Shown in pieces: positions 19,702-28,581 of a stretch of DNA of 64,000 bases (positions are counted from its first letter, which is position 1; every line of letters begins with the position of its first letter). This DNA comes from CAZSDP01 sp964605665. GTDB lineage: Bacteria > Planctomycetota > UBA8108 > UBA1146. A model generated the notes under the pieces. That model was not told the DNA's origin. It did not search any database and saw nothing but the letters and a program-made list of their open reading frames with translations. The stretch spans positions 62,001-126,000 of the forward strand of contig CAZSDP010000008.1 of NCBI GenBank assembly GCA_964605665.1, given 5' to 3'. Position numbers and translations under genes: made by a program.

Positions 19702-20712
19702 ATGGATCGTACAAATCGACTGCTGCGCTCGAAGCCAAACGCTCTCGCGAATCGGACTGCTGCTCTTGCACTATCGTCCAGCAAGCCGCCAAGGCGATCT
19801 GTGCTGTTCGCGTTGGGGGTGCTCTGTCTTGTAGCTTCTTGTGCTTCGAATGAAGTTAAAACCTCACACCCATTCAGCGATGACATCTCATTGGATGAGT
19901 TTCTTCCTCTCTTTGATGGTGAATCTCTTGCCGGGTGGTGGGGCTGCGCAACGGAAGACCCCCGCCAAATCGCCGCGCTCAGCGTGGAAGAACGGGCAGA
20001 ACGTCGGCTCAAGAGTCTCGAGAACATTCGAGCTCATTGGAAAGTCGAAGACTCCGTTCTGATCAACGACGGTGAAGGTCTATTTCTCACCACTGAAAAA
20101 GAGTACGGCGACTTTGAGCTCTTATTGGAGTTTCGAACTGTGGCCGGCGCAGACTCCGGGGTCTATCTTCGAGGAATTCCACAAGTGCAGATCTGGGATA
20201 CCACCGAAGCGGGCGGCAAGTGGCATATCGGAGCAAAACTCGGTTCGGGGGGCCTGTGGAACAATTCACCGGGCACCCCGGGGAAAGATCCTCTTGTCCA
20301 CGCAGACAACCCTTTTGGAGAATGGAATCAACTGCGCATCGTCATGGCCGGCGAGATCGTTTCAGTATGGCTCAATGGCAAACTGACTGTCGATCAAGCC
20401 CGACTCGAAAACTACTTCGACAGATCGACTCCGATTCCTCGAACCGGGCCAATTCAGTTACAGACCCACGGTGGAGAGATTCGCTGGAGAAACGTGTATA
20501 TCCGTGAAATCGACGCAGCAGAAGCGAACCAAATCCTGACCGCGCACACCGGCAACGGAACCCAGTCGATCTTCGACGGCGCGCTCACCGGTGAGTGGAA
20601 CTCCTTTGGCGAAGATGACCCGGACGCATCTCTCAATATCGAAGCGCACACCTTCGCGATCGGATCCACCAGATTGACAGTCCCCAATTCACCCAGAGGA
20701 GACCTTCGTTGA
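19702..20712 (+). CDS. DUF1080 (3-keto-disaccharide hydrolase-type) lipoprotein
   Basis: A 336-residue predicted lipoprotein. A hydrophobic segment (33-46) ends in the lipobox VASC, so Cys47 would be acylated. The rest is a concanavalin-like DUF1080 domain: LFDGESLAGWW near residue 72, then EYGDFELLLEFRT, SGVYLRGIPQVQIWD, GEWNQLRIVMAG and a closing GPIQLQTHGGEIRWRNVYIR. Members of this family in planctomycetes include 3-keto-glycoside hydrolases and carbohydrate-binding modules, so a role in sugar breakdown is likely. About 65 residues follow the domain without a recognisable motif. The stop codon overlaps the next start, indicating a two-gene operon. Confidence 0.88.
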   Translation: MDRTNRLLRSKPNALANRTAALALSSSKPPRRSVLFALGVLCLVASCASNEVKTSHPFSDDISLDEFLPLFDGESLAGWWGCATEDPRQIAALSVEERAERRLKSLENIRAHWKVEDSVLINDGEGLFLTTEKEYGDFELLLEFRTVAGADSGVYLRGIPQVQIWDTTEAGGKWHIGAKLGSGGLWNNSPGTPGKDPLVHADNPFGEWNQLRIVMAGEIVSVWLNGKLTVDQARLENYFDRSTPIPRTGPIQLQTHGGEIRWRNVYIREIDAAEANQILTAHTGNGTQSIFDGALTGEWNSFGEDDPDASLNIEAHTFAIGSTRLTVPNSPRGDLR

Positions 20713-21434
20713 TCGATCTCGGTGGGAAAGGTTCGTTCCTTCGTTTTTGGCTTCCTCTGCTCCTTCTCGGAGGAATGATCACTTTGCTCTTTCCCCCATG
20801 CGGGCCGAGGGAAGATCGACTCGCCAGAGAGACGTGGGATGGGTTGGTCGTGCTCGCGACACTCAATCCTCCACCGGATGATCCGATGGAGTTATTGGCT
20901 ACCGTGCCGATCCTCAGCAATTCGACCGCAAATCCCAACGATACCGCTCCAGACAAGTACGCGGACCGATGGGTCGTGGGCCGAACTCGCATCGCTCCCG
21001 GGTCCAGCTCTCAACCGATCCTCCTGACCACTCCGCGAGAAACCGATCTCGCCAATCGCCTCGCTCGCCGGGTCGCGCGGGACGCGTCCGATCCGCAAAG
21101 CACGACGGCAACTCTCTCTCTCTTTTCCCTTGCTTCAACGGGGATGACCGCAGAGGAGTTCACCGTAGGGTCAATCGTCAGAGTGTGGCGCAGCGACGCG
21201 GGTTCACCAGAGCGCTGGGAGCTCATCAACGCTGAGAATCGCTGGCAGATTCCGCCGCCCGAATTTGAGCGAACCGATAAGATCCGTCTCGATCGGATTA
21301 TGCATCGTCGCTGGATGGGGAACCCCGCGACCTTTGACCTCGATTGGAGCCGGTTTCGCGAAGAAGACCCGGGGGGCGGACTCCCCCGTTTCATTCATGC
21401 CCGCCTGACTCTTCAAACTGCAACCGACCGATAA
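20709..21434 (+). CDS. Membrane-anchored protein of unknown function, coupled to the DUF1080 gene
   Basis: A 241-residue protein starting with TTG at 20709, four bases inside the end of the DUF1080 gene (TTGA overlap). AGAGGAGA six bases upstream makes this start convincing, and it includes the whole membrane segment (residues 10-30). An in-frame ATG at 20775 would cut that segment. The remainder is soluble, with an ILLTTPRETDLANRLARRVA stretch and no motif I can name. The coupling suggests a shared function or stoichiometry with the DUF1080 lipoprotein, but nothing shows what. Confidence 0.7.
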   Translation: MIDLGGKGSFLRFWLPLLLLGGMITLLFPPCGPREDRLARETWDGLVVLATLNPPPDDPMELLATVPILSNSTANPNDTAPDKYADRWVVGRTRIAPGSSSQPILLTTPRETDLANRLARRVARDASDPQSTTATLSLFSLASTGMTAEEFTVGSIVRVWRSDAGSPERWELINAENRWQIPPPEFERTDKIRLDRIMHRRWMGNPATFDLDWSRFREEDPGGGLPRFIHARLTLQTATDR

Positions 21435-21475
21435 TTCTGCAAACGACTCAAACTGAATGTAAATACCCTAAAATT

Positions 21476-21507
21476 GGCCCTGACTTTCCGGTCAGTTCAG
21501 AAGGGCC
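21476..21507 (+). terminator. Possible stem-loop between the DUF1080 operon and E1 genes
   Basis: GGCCCT (21476-21481) pairs with AGGGCC (21502-21507) around an inner CTGAC/GTCAG hairpin. The downstream tract is only CTTTCC, so it is a poor intrinsic terminator and could instead be a leader structure for the next operon. Confidence 0.3.
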
Positions 21508-21588
21508 CTTTCCAGAACAACTTTTTGATCAGAGATTCGCAGGGGAACACTTCCCTGCGCAGAAACACCTCGATACGATTTCACAATC

Positions 21589-22722
21589 ATGAAGACTTCA
21601 GATAACCCACTACGGGCACCCCAAGCCACCGACGCCTCTGATCGTTCAGTCGCCCAGCGTCAGCCTGATCAAGCAAAAGAGATCGACCAAGCCACCCGTC
21701 TCGAGCTACACCTCTTCATGCGGCTCACTCGGGAATGGGACCTTCGGTTTGAAAAGATGTTCAAGACTGGTGCCCTCTCGAAGTGGTACAGCTCGGTCGG
21801 CAATGAAGCGACCACCGTGGCAGCCGCCTCTATTCTCAAAGAGGGCGATGCACTCTTGACGCTCCATCGCGACTCAGGGGCAATCTTGCGTCATTACTTG
21901 GACCCGGAGCAGCTCTTCCCGGGGTTGCTACCTTCGGGAAATCGACGTTCAGTGCTAAAGACCGATTCGCGGGCCCTCCTGCATCGCCTCGCCTGTCAAA
22001 TGCTCGGGCGAAAAGAGGGATTTTCCGCCGGGTATGAACGCTCCTATCACTACGGATACATCGACGAAGGAGCAGGCCTCACACATATCGGGATGATCAG
22101 CCACCTCGGGTCGATGATCCCAGTAGCAGCGGGAGCCGCCTTCGCTCTGAAGCATCAAGGTTCCGACCGCCTCGCTATCAACTTCATCGGCGAGGGAGCA
22201 ACAAGCACCGGTGACTTCCATGAGGGGCTGAATATGGCCGCAGTTTGGAAGCTCCCCTTCATCTTGATTGTAGAAAACAACGGTTGGGCTTTCTCCACCG
22301 CTGCGGAAGAGCAGTACGCTTGCGCGAACCTAGCTGATCGTGGCGCCGCATATGGAATCCCGGGGATCCAAGTCGATGGAAACGACCCAGTGAAGGTACT
22401 GGAGGCGATGCGCGTTGCAGAGGAGCGAGCGCGTGCTGGTGACGGACCAACCCTCATCGAAGCCATTCTCGGACGCCACCGCGGACACTCAGAAGGAGAT
22501 GACTCTCTCGAACAAGTGCCCCAAGCCGAGTTGGCACAGCACCGTGCCCATGACCCTCTTGATCTCTTCGAAATCGACCTACTGAGAAATGAAGATTGCG
22601 CCCCTTCTCATTTGGAGAAAGTCGCCAAGGCTTGCCACGAACTGTGGATTGAAGTCGTCGACAAAGCAGCTGCCGCGGAGGAGCCAGATCTGACCGAGGA
22701 GCGCGCAATCTATGCCGACTGA
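21589..22722 (+). CDS. pdhA: 2-oxoacid (pyruvate-type) dehydrogenase E1, alpha subunit
   Basis: A 377-residue thiamine-diphosphate E1 alpha subunit that decarboxylates a 2-oxoacid and acylates the E2 lipoyl domain, acting as an alpha2-beta2 tetramer with the next gene. The cofactor motif runs from GEGATSTGDFHEGLN (201-215) to ENN (229-231). The usual Asp of GDG is Glu202, a variant I recall from some branched-chain E1 proteins. RHYLDPEQLF and RSYHYGYIDEGAG cover the active-site channel. About 35 N-terminal residues look disordered. No E2 or E3 gene is nearby, so pyruvate, branched-chain oxoacid or acetoin specificity is not settled; the gene symbol is a best guess. The stop overlaps the beta gene by 11 bases. 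Confidence 0.85.
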   Translation: MKTSDNPLRAPQATDASDRSVAQRQPDQAKEIDQATRLELHLFMRLTREWDLRFEKMFKTGALSKWYSSVGNEATTVAAASILKEGDALLTLHRDSGAILRHYLDPEQLFPGLLPSGNRRSVLKTDSRALLHRLACQMLGRKEGFSAGYERSYHYGYIDEGAGLTHIGMISHLGSMIPVAAGAAFALKHQGSDRLAINFIGEGATSTGDFHEGLNMAAVWKLPFILIVENNGWAFSTAAEEQYACANLADRGAAYGIPGIQVDGNDPVKVLEAMRVAEERARAGDGPTLIEAILGRHRGHSEGDDSLEQVPQAELAQHRAHDPLDLFEIDLLRNEDCAPSHLEKVAKACHELWIEVVDKAAAAEEPDLTEERAIYAD

Positions 22723-23713
22723 AGCCCAAACCCCAACTGAGTACTCATACGTTGATGCAATCCATCATGCTCTTGGTGATGCGATGCGAGCGGACGAGTC
22801 CGTCGTGTTGATGGGCCAAGACATTGCCGGGCACGGGGGCGCTTTTAAGATCACCCGGGGCTACCTCGATGAGTTCGGGCCAAACAGGGTAAGAAATACG
22901 CCGATTGCTGAGTCTGGAACGATCGGAATCGCCACTGGCGCCGCAATGCTCGGACTTCGTCCCGTCATCGAGATGCAGTTCGCTGATTTCATCTCTTGCG
23001 GCTTCAATCAAACCGTCAATGTTGCAGCGAAGATGTTTTTTCGAACGGAACGTCCGGTCCCGCTCGTCATCCGCTTCCCAGGAGGCGGAGGTGTCGGAGC
23101 TGGCGCATTTCATTCTCAGAACATCGAGGGTTGGTTCTTACATACTCCCGGTCTGAAAGTGGTCACCCCCGCGTTCCCCGAGGATGCTTATCAACTGCTG
23201 CGTGCAGCGATTGCCGACCCGAATCCGGTACTCTACTTCGAACACAAGTATCTCTACCGCCGCGCCAAGGGAGTTATCGATCGCAGCCAACAAGTGCCCG
23301 ATCGAATCGAAGGGCGAGGAGTCATTCGTAGAGAAGGGCGAGACGTCACCATTATTTCCTACGGCTGGATGACGCATCGAACCATCGAAGCAGCAGAAGC
23401 TCTCGAAAAAGAGGGCATCTCTGCCGAAGTCATCGACCTCCCAATACTTGCCCCCCTAGAAATGTCGGAGATTTACGAATCTGTGCGCAAAACCTCTCGC
23501 GCCATCGTGGTTCACGAAGCAACGAGAACCGGCGGCTTTGGGGCTGAGCTTGCAGCAAGGATCGCGGACCAAACCATGGATAGCCTCGATGGTCCGATCC
23601 GACGCGTTACCTATCCAGACTCCCCACCACCGTTTCACAAGGGGCTTGAGGCGGAACGGATTCCGTCAGCCGAGCAAGTGATCGCCACGGCAAAAGAGCT
23701 CATCGCCTGGTAA
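22712..23713 (+). CDS. pdhB: 2-oxoacid (pyruvate-type) dehydrogenase E1, beta subunit
   Basis: A 333-residue transketolase-like beta subunit. TIGIATGAAMLGLRPVIEMQ and FADFISCGFNQTVN lie in the cofactor-binding half, RFPGGGGVGAGAFHSQ in the interface loop, and VVHEATRTGGFGAELAARI in the C-terminal domain. The length is normal for the family. The gene overlaps the alpha subunit by 11 bases, so the two are almost certainly translated together, and it is followed by the convergent M28 peptidase gene after only 21 bases. Confidence 0.88.
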   Translation: MPTEAQTPTEYSYVDAIHHALGDAMRADESVVLMGQDIAGHGGAFKITRGYLDEFGPNRVRNTPIAESGTIGIATGAAMLGLRPVIEMQFADFISCGFNQTVNVAAKMFFRTERPVPLVIRFPGGGGVGAGAFHSQNIEGWFLHTPGLKVVTPAFPEDAYQLLRAAIADPNPVLYFEHKYLYRRAKGVIDRSQQVPDRIEGRGVIRREGRDVTIISYGWMTHRTIEAAEALEKEGISAEVIDLPILAPLEMSEIYESVRKTSRAIVVHEATRTGGFGAELAARIADQTMDSLDGPIRRVTYPDSPPPFHKGLEAERIPSAEQVIATAKELIAW

Positions 23714-23734
23714 CGCGAAACCTGTCGAACTCGC

Positions 23735-26164
23735 TCACCCCTCGAAATCGATCGAAACGTAGGTTCGATCCCCAATTGACTCGATCTCATTTGCCGCTCG
23801 TGGTGTCGGTCTCCAACCGAGGTCCTCTGGCAAACCATAGCGCATCGCTGTCGCTCTCAGCTTCCAACGATTATCGGGAGAATATCGAGCGCAAAAGACC
23901 AGCTGCTGCTCGGGACCATGAAGCTGCAATCGATCGATCTTCCCCTTCCTCACCGGTCGCCAGCCTCCTTCAGGATCGCGGACAAATAGATCTTCGAGTT
24001 GCTTCTCGCAGATCAAATCGAAGCGAGCGGTTTCAGGCGGGCAAACGAAACTGATCTGGCGCCACGCCCCCCCCGATTCGTCATTCGGAAGAGGTGAGGG
24101 AACCTCCTCTTCAACGGAAACGAAAATTCGCTGAAGTGGGATGCTTTTCGCTGATTGAACATATGCTTCCTGATCTTCCGGAGCGAAGTCCTCTCGGGCA
24201 GGGTGGTCACCGAGAAACTGCTCGCTCCACTGATTTGGATCGTCATCCAAACAAACCCAGCTCGCCGTGTCCGAGCTTGCATCGTAGACGTAGTGGATGC
24301 TCCCCGCCCGTGCAGGACTCTCTTCGGCCATGATTCCGAATACAACAATCGACAACACGATCGCAGCCACGAACACTGCATAGCCAACAAACTTACCAGC
24401 CAACACTGGAATGATCTCCACCACCACCGGTGCAATGATCGGCATGAGGAGTGCAATGACCAACGCGACTCCGGGGGCTGCGGAGGGGCCAAAGGCCTCC
24501 ATCACACCAACAAGCGTCATCGGCCAAACGCTGAGCACCGGCACGGTACCCAATGCTGTCAGCAGCTGCCCGCCTCTCCCGCGCAGAGAGCTGCGAGATT
24601 GCCCCAGCAAGACCAGCGTCGCACCGCAGAGGGGTCCACTGGCGAGGTATATCGCCCCAGGAAGAGCAATCGAAACCATGATTGAAATCGTTGCCCACAC
24701 GATGAGAGCGGAGCTGATCAATTCGCCACGAGTCGCAAGACTCCGAGAGAGATTGTGCCAGCCCGCCAGCAGAAGAGAGATCGAGAGTGTGGTGAGGGCT
24801 AGGTTCAATCGCGATCCGTAGAGCTCGGTGGGCAGAGGCCGTATTGCCGAGGCATTCAGCAGCACGTGAATCAGGAATTGAATGCAGAAAGCCATCAGTG
24901 CCACTGCGATCGTGCAGAGCAACCAGCAGCTCAAAACTTGCACGAGCTCTCGACCTCGGATAATCCGCCTTCGCAATGCGCCCTGAACGAACACCACGAG
25001 TGCGAATCCGATCAGCAGCCAATTCAAGGTGTGGGCTTGCGCCTCCGACAAGAGAATCAAGTCCGAGCTGAGGGGGAAGTAAACAGCGTCCTTTTCACCT
25101 GAACTGGGAAGCTCGCCACGAACGAGAGAAGACAAGAGAGCGAGTACAGATTCACCTTGGTGCTGAACACTCCGTAGATCGAGATCCTCTAGGCGGTCGA
25201 GCGGCGTGTGATAGTGACCAACTCCTCCGATAAACGCGAAGTTGAATCCCGCCATCGGGGCTTGCCTCAAGATCGTAAGGTCTGTGTCACGGGGAAGTGC
25301 TCGATAAATCGCTGCGGATAGCGAATCTGCGACAATTGCACCGGTTGCAGCGTCGAAGCGAGCAATCCAATCTGCATTCCCGGCAGTGGTCTCGAACATT
25401 CGGGATACACCGCAGCATCCTCGAGCCTCGAGGTTGATGACCACTGCAATCTCTGAAATCTGTTCATACTCCTCCACGAAAGCGCTCGCACCAAACAAGC
25501 CGAGCTCTTCAGCATCGGAAAAGAGCACGTAGATATCGCGCTCTGGAGGATTGGCTTCTAGATCGAGAGCTCGAAGTGCTTCGAGAATTGCAGCGATTCC
25601 GGCGGAGTCATCTGCTGCACCCGGCGAAGCTGCACGTGTGTCATAGTGAGCGGCGAGCAGAACCGCGTCCCCGGATCGCGCGACATCCGAGCTCAACCCT
25701 TCCTCACTTTGAGATCGCCCGGAGCGATCCACCCGTCGAACTGCGATGATGTTCTGGACTCTTGCAGACTCAATCTGCAATTCCGAAGCGAGTTCGTCTC
25801 GACTTCCTCGCCGAGCGATTGGTCCGATAGCGAGAGTGTTCTGAACTTCGACTTCAAAGTCGAGTCTCTTCAGTTCTTCGATCAGATACTCGCGGACGCG
25901 TTCGATTTCTGGATGACCGGTCGGGTGCGGCGCTCTCGCAATTGCGCGAATTGTCTCCATCGCTCGTTCAGCTGAGAAGCGGTCATCGAGCGCTGGATCG
26001 CTAGCGCTTACGATCTCCGGTAGGCGATAAGGATGAGTACCGAGGAGAATCCCGCCCAAGACGATGAAACCCAGCACCAAGCGCATCAACAGTCCAGTAT
26101 GAGGACCTGATTCCACTCCCGAGGAGAACTGCCGAGCCGAATCATCGCCACTGGTGGTGGTCAT
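23735..26164 (-). CDS. M28-family zinc peptidase fused to a polytopic membrane domain
   Basis: An 809-residue membrane peptidase. After an N-terminal membrane segment (28-43) comes an M28 aminopeptidase domain with the full zinc set: His173 (AAHYDT), Asp185 (GAADDSAG), Glu219-Glu220 (DAEELGLFG), Glu246 (NLEARG) and His319 (HYHTPLD). From about residue 375 to 640 there are roughly eight hydrophobic segments, then a soluble C-terminal domain of about 165 residues. The layout resembles eukaryotic ERMP1/Vps70-type membrane M28 peptidases. It should trim peptides on the non-cytoplasmic side. The start ATG overlaps the stop of the regulator gene by four bases (ATGA), so it is the last gene of the operon that begins at ugd. 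Confidence 0.87.
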   Translation of the reverse strand: MTTTSGDDSARQFSSGVESGPHTGLLMRLVLGFIVLGGILLGTHPYRLPEIVSASDPALDDRFSAERAMETIRAIARAPHPTGHPEIERVREYLIEELKRLDFEVEVQNTLAIGPIARRGSRDELASELQIESARVQNIIAVRRVDRSGRSQSEEGLSSDVARSGDAVLLAAHYDTRAASPGAADDSAGIAAILEALRALDLEANPPERDIYVLFSDAEELGLFGASAFVEEYEQISEIAVVINLEARGCCGVSRMFETTAGNADWIARFDAATGAIVADSLSAAIYRALPRDTDLTILRQAPMAGFNFAFIGGVGHYHTPLDRLEDLDLRSVQHQGESVLALLSSLVRGELPSSGEKDAVYFPLSSDLILLSEAQAHTLNWLLIGFALVVFVQGALRRRIIRGRELVQVLSCWLLCTIAVALMAFCIQFLIHVLLNASAIRPLPTELYGSRLNLALTTLSISLLLAGWHNLSRSLATRGELISSALIVWATISIMVSIALPGAIYLASGPLCGATLVLLGQSRSSLRGRGGQLLTALGTVPVLSVWPMTLVGVMEAFGPSAAPGVALVIALLMPIIAPVVVEIIPVLAGKFVGYAVFVAAIVLSIVVFGIMAEESPARAGSIHYVYDASSDTASWVCLDDDPNQWSEQFLGDHPAREDFAPEDQEAYVQSAKSIPLQRIFVSVEEEVPSPLPNDESGGAWRQISFVCPPETARFDLICEKQLEDLFVRDPEGGWRPVRKGKIDRLQLHGPEQQLVFCARYSPDNRWKLRATAMRYGLPEDLGWRPTPRAANEIESIGDRTYVSIDFEG

Positions 26165-27705
26165 TGCAGAGGAATTCCGTGCTTTTGCATTCTTCGATAC
26201 AGGGTACGACGGGACATGCCCAACAACTTGCAGGCATTCGACTTGTTCCCGCCAGATTCATTGAGAGCTCGCAAGATGACCTCACGTTCGGCGCGATCGA
26301 CCAGGTCGAGCATGTCTCCTTCTCGACGAGGCATCGCGCGCTCCACTCCGGTAATCTCACGGAATCTCTGCTCGGTAATCTCCGCTTCTCCCACCGCCAA
26401 CAGTCGTCGGGTGAGCATATACATCTCACGGACATTCCCTGGCCAATCATGAGCGACGATCAATTCTTCTGCCCCGGTGGCAAGTTTCACCGAGGTCTTA
26501 CCACTCTGGTCAACTTCCAGAAGTCTCTGAATGATGGGAATGATGTCTTCCCGTCGATCGCGGAGTGGCGGGATATGAAATCGGGCGCCTGCCAACCGAT
26601 AGTATAAATCGATGCGAACTGGACTCCCTCCATCTGGAGTCCCCACTCCAGCGAAGGTCGCGCCGATGATCCGAGCTTCGAGGTTCACTTCTTCATCGGA
26701 CCCGAGTGGTCGATATCGCCCGGTCTCAAGAACTCGCAACAGTGCGCCTTGCAACGTTGGCGAAGCCTCTTCAACTGCGTCGAGAAAGAGCGTTCCGCCA
26801 CTGGCTTGAGCGAGCAATCCCTCGCGATCTCTCTCTGCACTGGTGAACGCACCAGCAACGTGGCCAAAGAGTTCTGCTTCGACCAGCGATTCCGGGATCG
26901 TCCCGCAATGAAGAGTATCAAAGGGGCCTGCACGACCTGACTCGACATGGACAGCTCTGGCGAGAAGTTCCTTTCCAGTACCACTCTCTCCTTCGATCAA
27001 GATCGGAACTTCACTCTTGGCGAGCTTCTTTAGCTCGTCGATCGTCTCAATCAGAAGGGCTGACCTGGTGATGAAGCCGTGAAACTCGACCGGATCTTTA
27101 GCAGTCTTCAGGGGCGTGGTACTCCGCGCCTCCTCGAGTTCAGGTTTTGAGAGGGTCTGTGATTTCTTCAAACGCCGTTCTAACTCGCGGCGAGCACGCT
27201 TCTCTTCCTGGAACCGCAGGGCAATTGCCAGAATCTCCGCCGCAACCCTCCACTCGGGGTCCCCTTCTTCCGGTTCATCGATCACCCGAAATCGGCTGTC
27301 GAGATAGAGAAGCGCGTTGGAATCTACTCCGGGAATCGGAATCAACAAGATAGAGCGACTCCGCACACCTCGCTCGACCTCTGTCTCTGTGCGGAATCTT
27401 CGGTCGTGACGTGTATCACGAAACAAAACCGGAACGTCTTGGCCAGCGGCCCTCATCACCGCGAAGTGAGAGATACTCCGCTTCGAGTTTGGGATCACTT
27501 CTCCATCAATGTGGCGGCTACCCCAAACTCGATACTCGCCCCCTGCTCGCTCCGAAAAGAAGAGGCCTCTCTCCGCTCCGAAACGTCCAAGACTCCATGA
27601 TAGAACCGGGTTGACGATATCACTCAGCCTTCCGCTTTGACGCCACTGCAGAAGTGCCGCTGAGAGTTCGCTTAAGAGAGTCTCCCCCGGGTCAGATCCC
27701 ACCAT
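26161..27705 (-). CDS. Sigma-54-type regulator with GAF domain and altered AAA+ motifs
   Basis: A 514-residue bacterial enhancer-binding-protein-like regulator. Residues about 10-170 form a GAF-type sensor, 210-440 an AAA+ domain and 475-510 a Fis-type helix-turn-helix (NESGGNKSNACKLLGMSRR). Walker A (GESGTGKE, 239-246) is intact. The loop that contacts sigma-54 reads GAFTSA (285-290) instead of GAFTGA, and Walker B reads LFLDA (306-310), with Ala310 where the catalytic Glu is expected. ATP hydrolysis and sigma-54 remodelling may therefore be weakened or lost. The start at 27705 (GAGGGGAG upstream) lies 14 bases inside the end of the NAD kinase gene; a longer frame to 27852 would overlap that gene heavily. 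Its stop overlaps the M28 start by four bases. Confidence 0.85.
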   Translation of the reverse strand: MVGSDPGETLLSELSAALLQWRQSGRLSDIVNPVLSWSLGRFGAERGLFFSERAGGEYRVWGSRHIDGEVIPNSKRSISHFAVMRAAGQDVPVLFRDTRHDRRFRTETEVERGVRSRSILLIPIPGVDSNALLYLDSRFRVIDEPEEGDPEWRVAAEILAIALRFQEEKRARRELERRLKKSQTLSKPELEEARSTTPLKTAKDPVEFHGFITRSALLIETIDELKKLAKSEVPILIEGESGTGKELLARAVHVESGRAGPFDTLHCGTIPESLVEAELFGHVAGAFTSAERDREGLLAQASGGTLFLDAVEEASPTLQGALLRVLETGRYRPLGSDEEVNLEARIIGATFAGVGTPDGGSPVRIDLYYRLAGARFHIPPLRDRREDIIPIIQRLLEVDQSGKTSVKLATGAEELIVAHDWPGNVREMYMLTRRLLAVGEAEITEQRFREITGVERAMPRREGDMLDLVDRAEREVILRALNESGGNKSNACKLLGMSRRTLYRRMQKHGIPLQ

Positions 27706-28558
27706 TACTCCCCTCGGAGGGGTTCGGTTTCTTACCGATGATCTTCCGAACAAGGGTGTCCACAAAGCCATAATCAGCATCCCGAAGAATACGCACTCGG
27801 TTTCCAGAATCATGGATCTCGACCGAATGCCCACACTCTTGTGTGGCACCATCCGCTACGAATCGCACTCCCCGTTTTTGAACTTCGTCTGCTTCCACTC
27901 GAATCTTGCTCGAGAGAGGGAGCAAAATCGGAAACTGCAGGGAGTGAAACTGAACTGGTCGATGAGGATAGAGCGGGGTCATCACCATGCCCGGGACAGC
28001 CCAGTGAACAACCGGTCCGCCAGCCGCGAGTGAATATGCTGTCGATCCTCCGGGAGTGGCCACAATGAGGCCATCCCCGGAGTAGCGATTGAGCAAGACG
28101 CCATCGATGTATGTACGGAGGTGGACTGTTTGGCCAGAGGCCCGCTCGAGAACGAAGTCGTTCACCGCCCTCAACGAAATCACTTCGCCAGACTCGAGAG
28201 TCAATGCCGCTTCGAGAACTGGGAATGTCTGCTCGAGAACATCTTGCCGAGAAACAACTTCAGCGAGTTCCGGGGCAGCAAGCTGGGGATTCATCAAGAA
28301 TCCGACTTGCCCAAAGTTGACTCCATACAGTGGCACCGCTGGAAACTCGAGAGCTCTCAGAATTGCCATCATCGTGCCGTCTCCGCCGAGCACGACAATT
28401 CGGTCAACAGAGGCGAGATCGGGGAGCTCGCTCTCCTCGCAGCACCAATGCCGAGCCGCAATTCCCCGTTCCTCGAGTGCACTCGCAAGAGGAGCGACGG
28501 CGTCGAAAGCGGGCCCGCCACCAAACTCGGTCGTAATCAGTATCTGACTCAGTGTCAC
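27692..28558 (-). CDS. nadK: NAD kinase
   Basis: A 288-residue ATP-NAD kinase making NADP in the cytoplasm. The signature GGDGT is at residues 58-62 (VVLGGDGTMM). The second NAD-binding stretch AVNDFVLERASG and the glycine-rich TPGGSTAYSLAAGGP follow in the usual order. I chose the GTG at 28558, preceded by AAGGGAGAT, because it matches the usual N-terminus; a longer frame to 28684 would run into the epimerase gene. It overlaps the downstream regulator by 14 bases and follows the UDP-xylose synthase gene after 23 bases. NADP supply is not obviously tied to its UDP-sugar neighbours. Confidence 0.93.
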   Translation of the reverse strand: MTLSQILITTEFGGGPAFDAVAPLASALEERGIAARHWCCEESELPDLASVDRIVVLGGDGTMMAILRALEFPAVPLYGVNFGQVGFLMNPQLAAPELAEVVSRQDVLEQTFPVLEAALTLESGEVISLRAVNDFVLERASGQTVHLRTYIDGVLLNRYSGDGLIVATPGGSTAYSLAAGGPVVHWAVPGMVMTPLYPHRPVQFHSLQFPILLPLSSKIRVEADEVQKRGVRFVADGATQECGHSVEIHDSGNRVRILRDADYGFVDTLVRKIIGKKPNPSEGSNGGI

Positions 28559-28581
28559 CCGATCTCCCTTCGAGGGGCTGA

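Noticed and set aside
21589..22722. Loss of function in the E1 alpha subunit because GDG reads GEG
   Set aside because: Glu at this position is a tolerated variant in some E1 alpha families, and all other motifs are intact.
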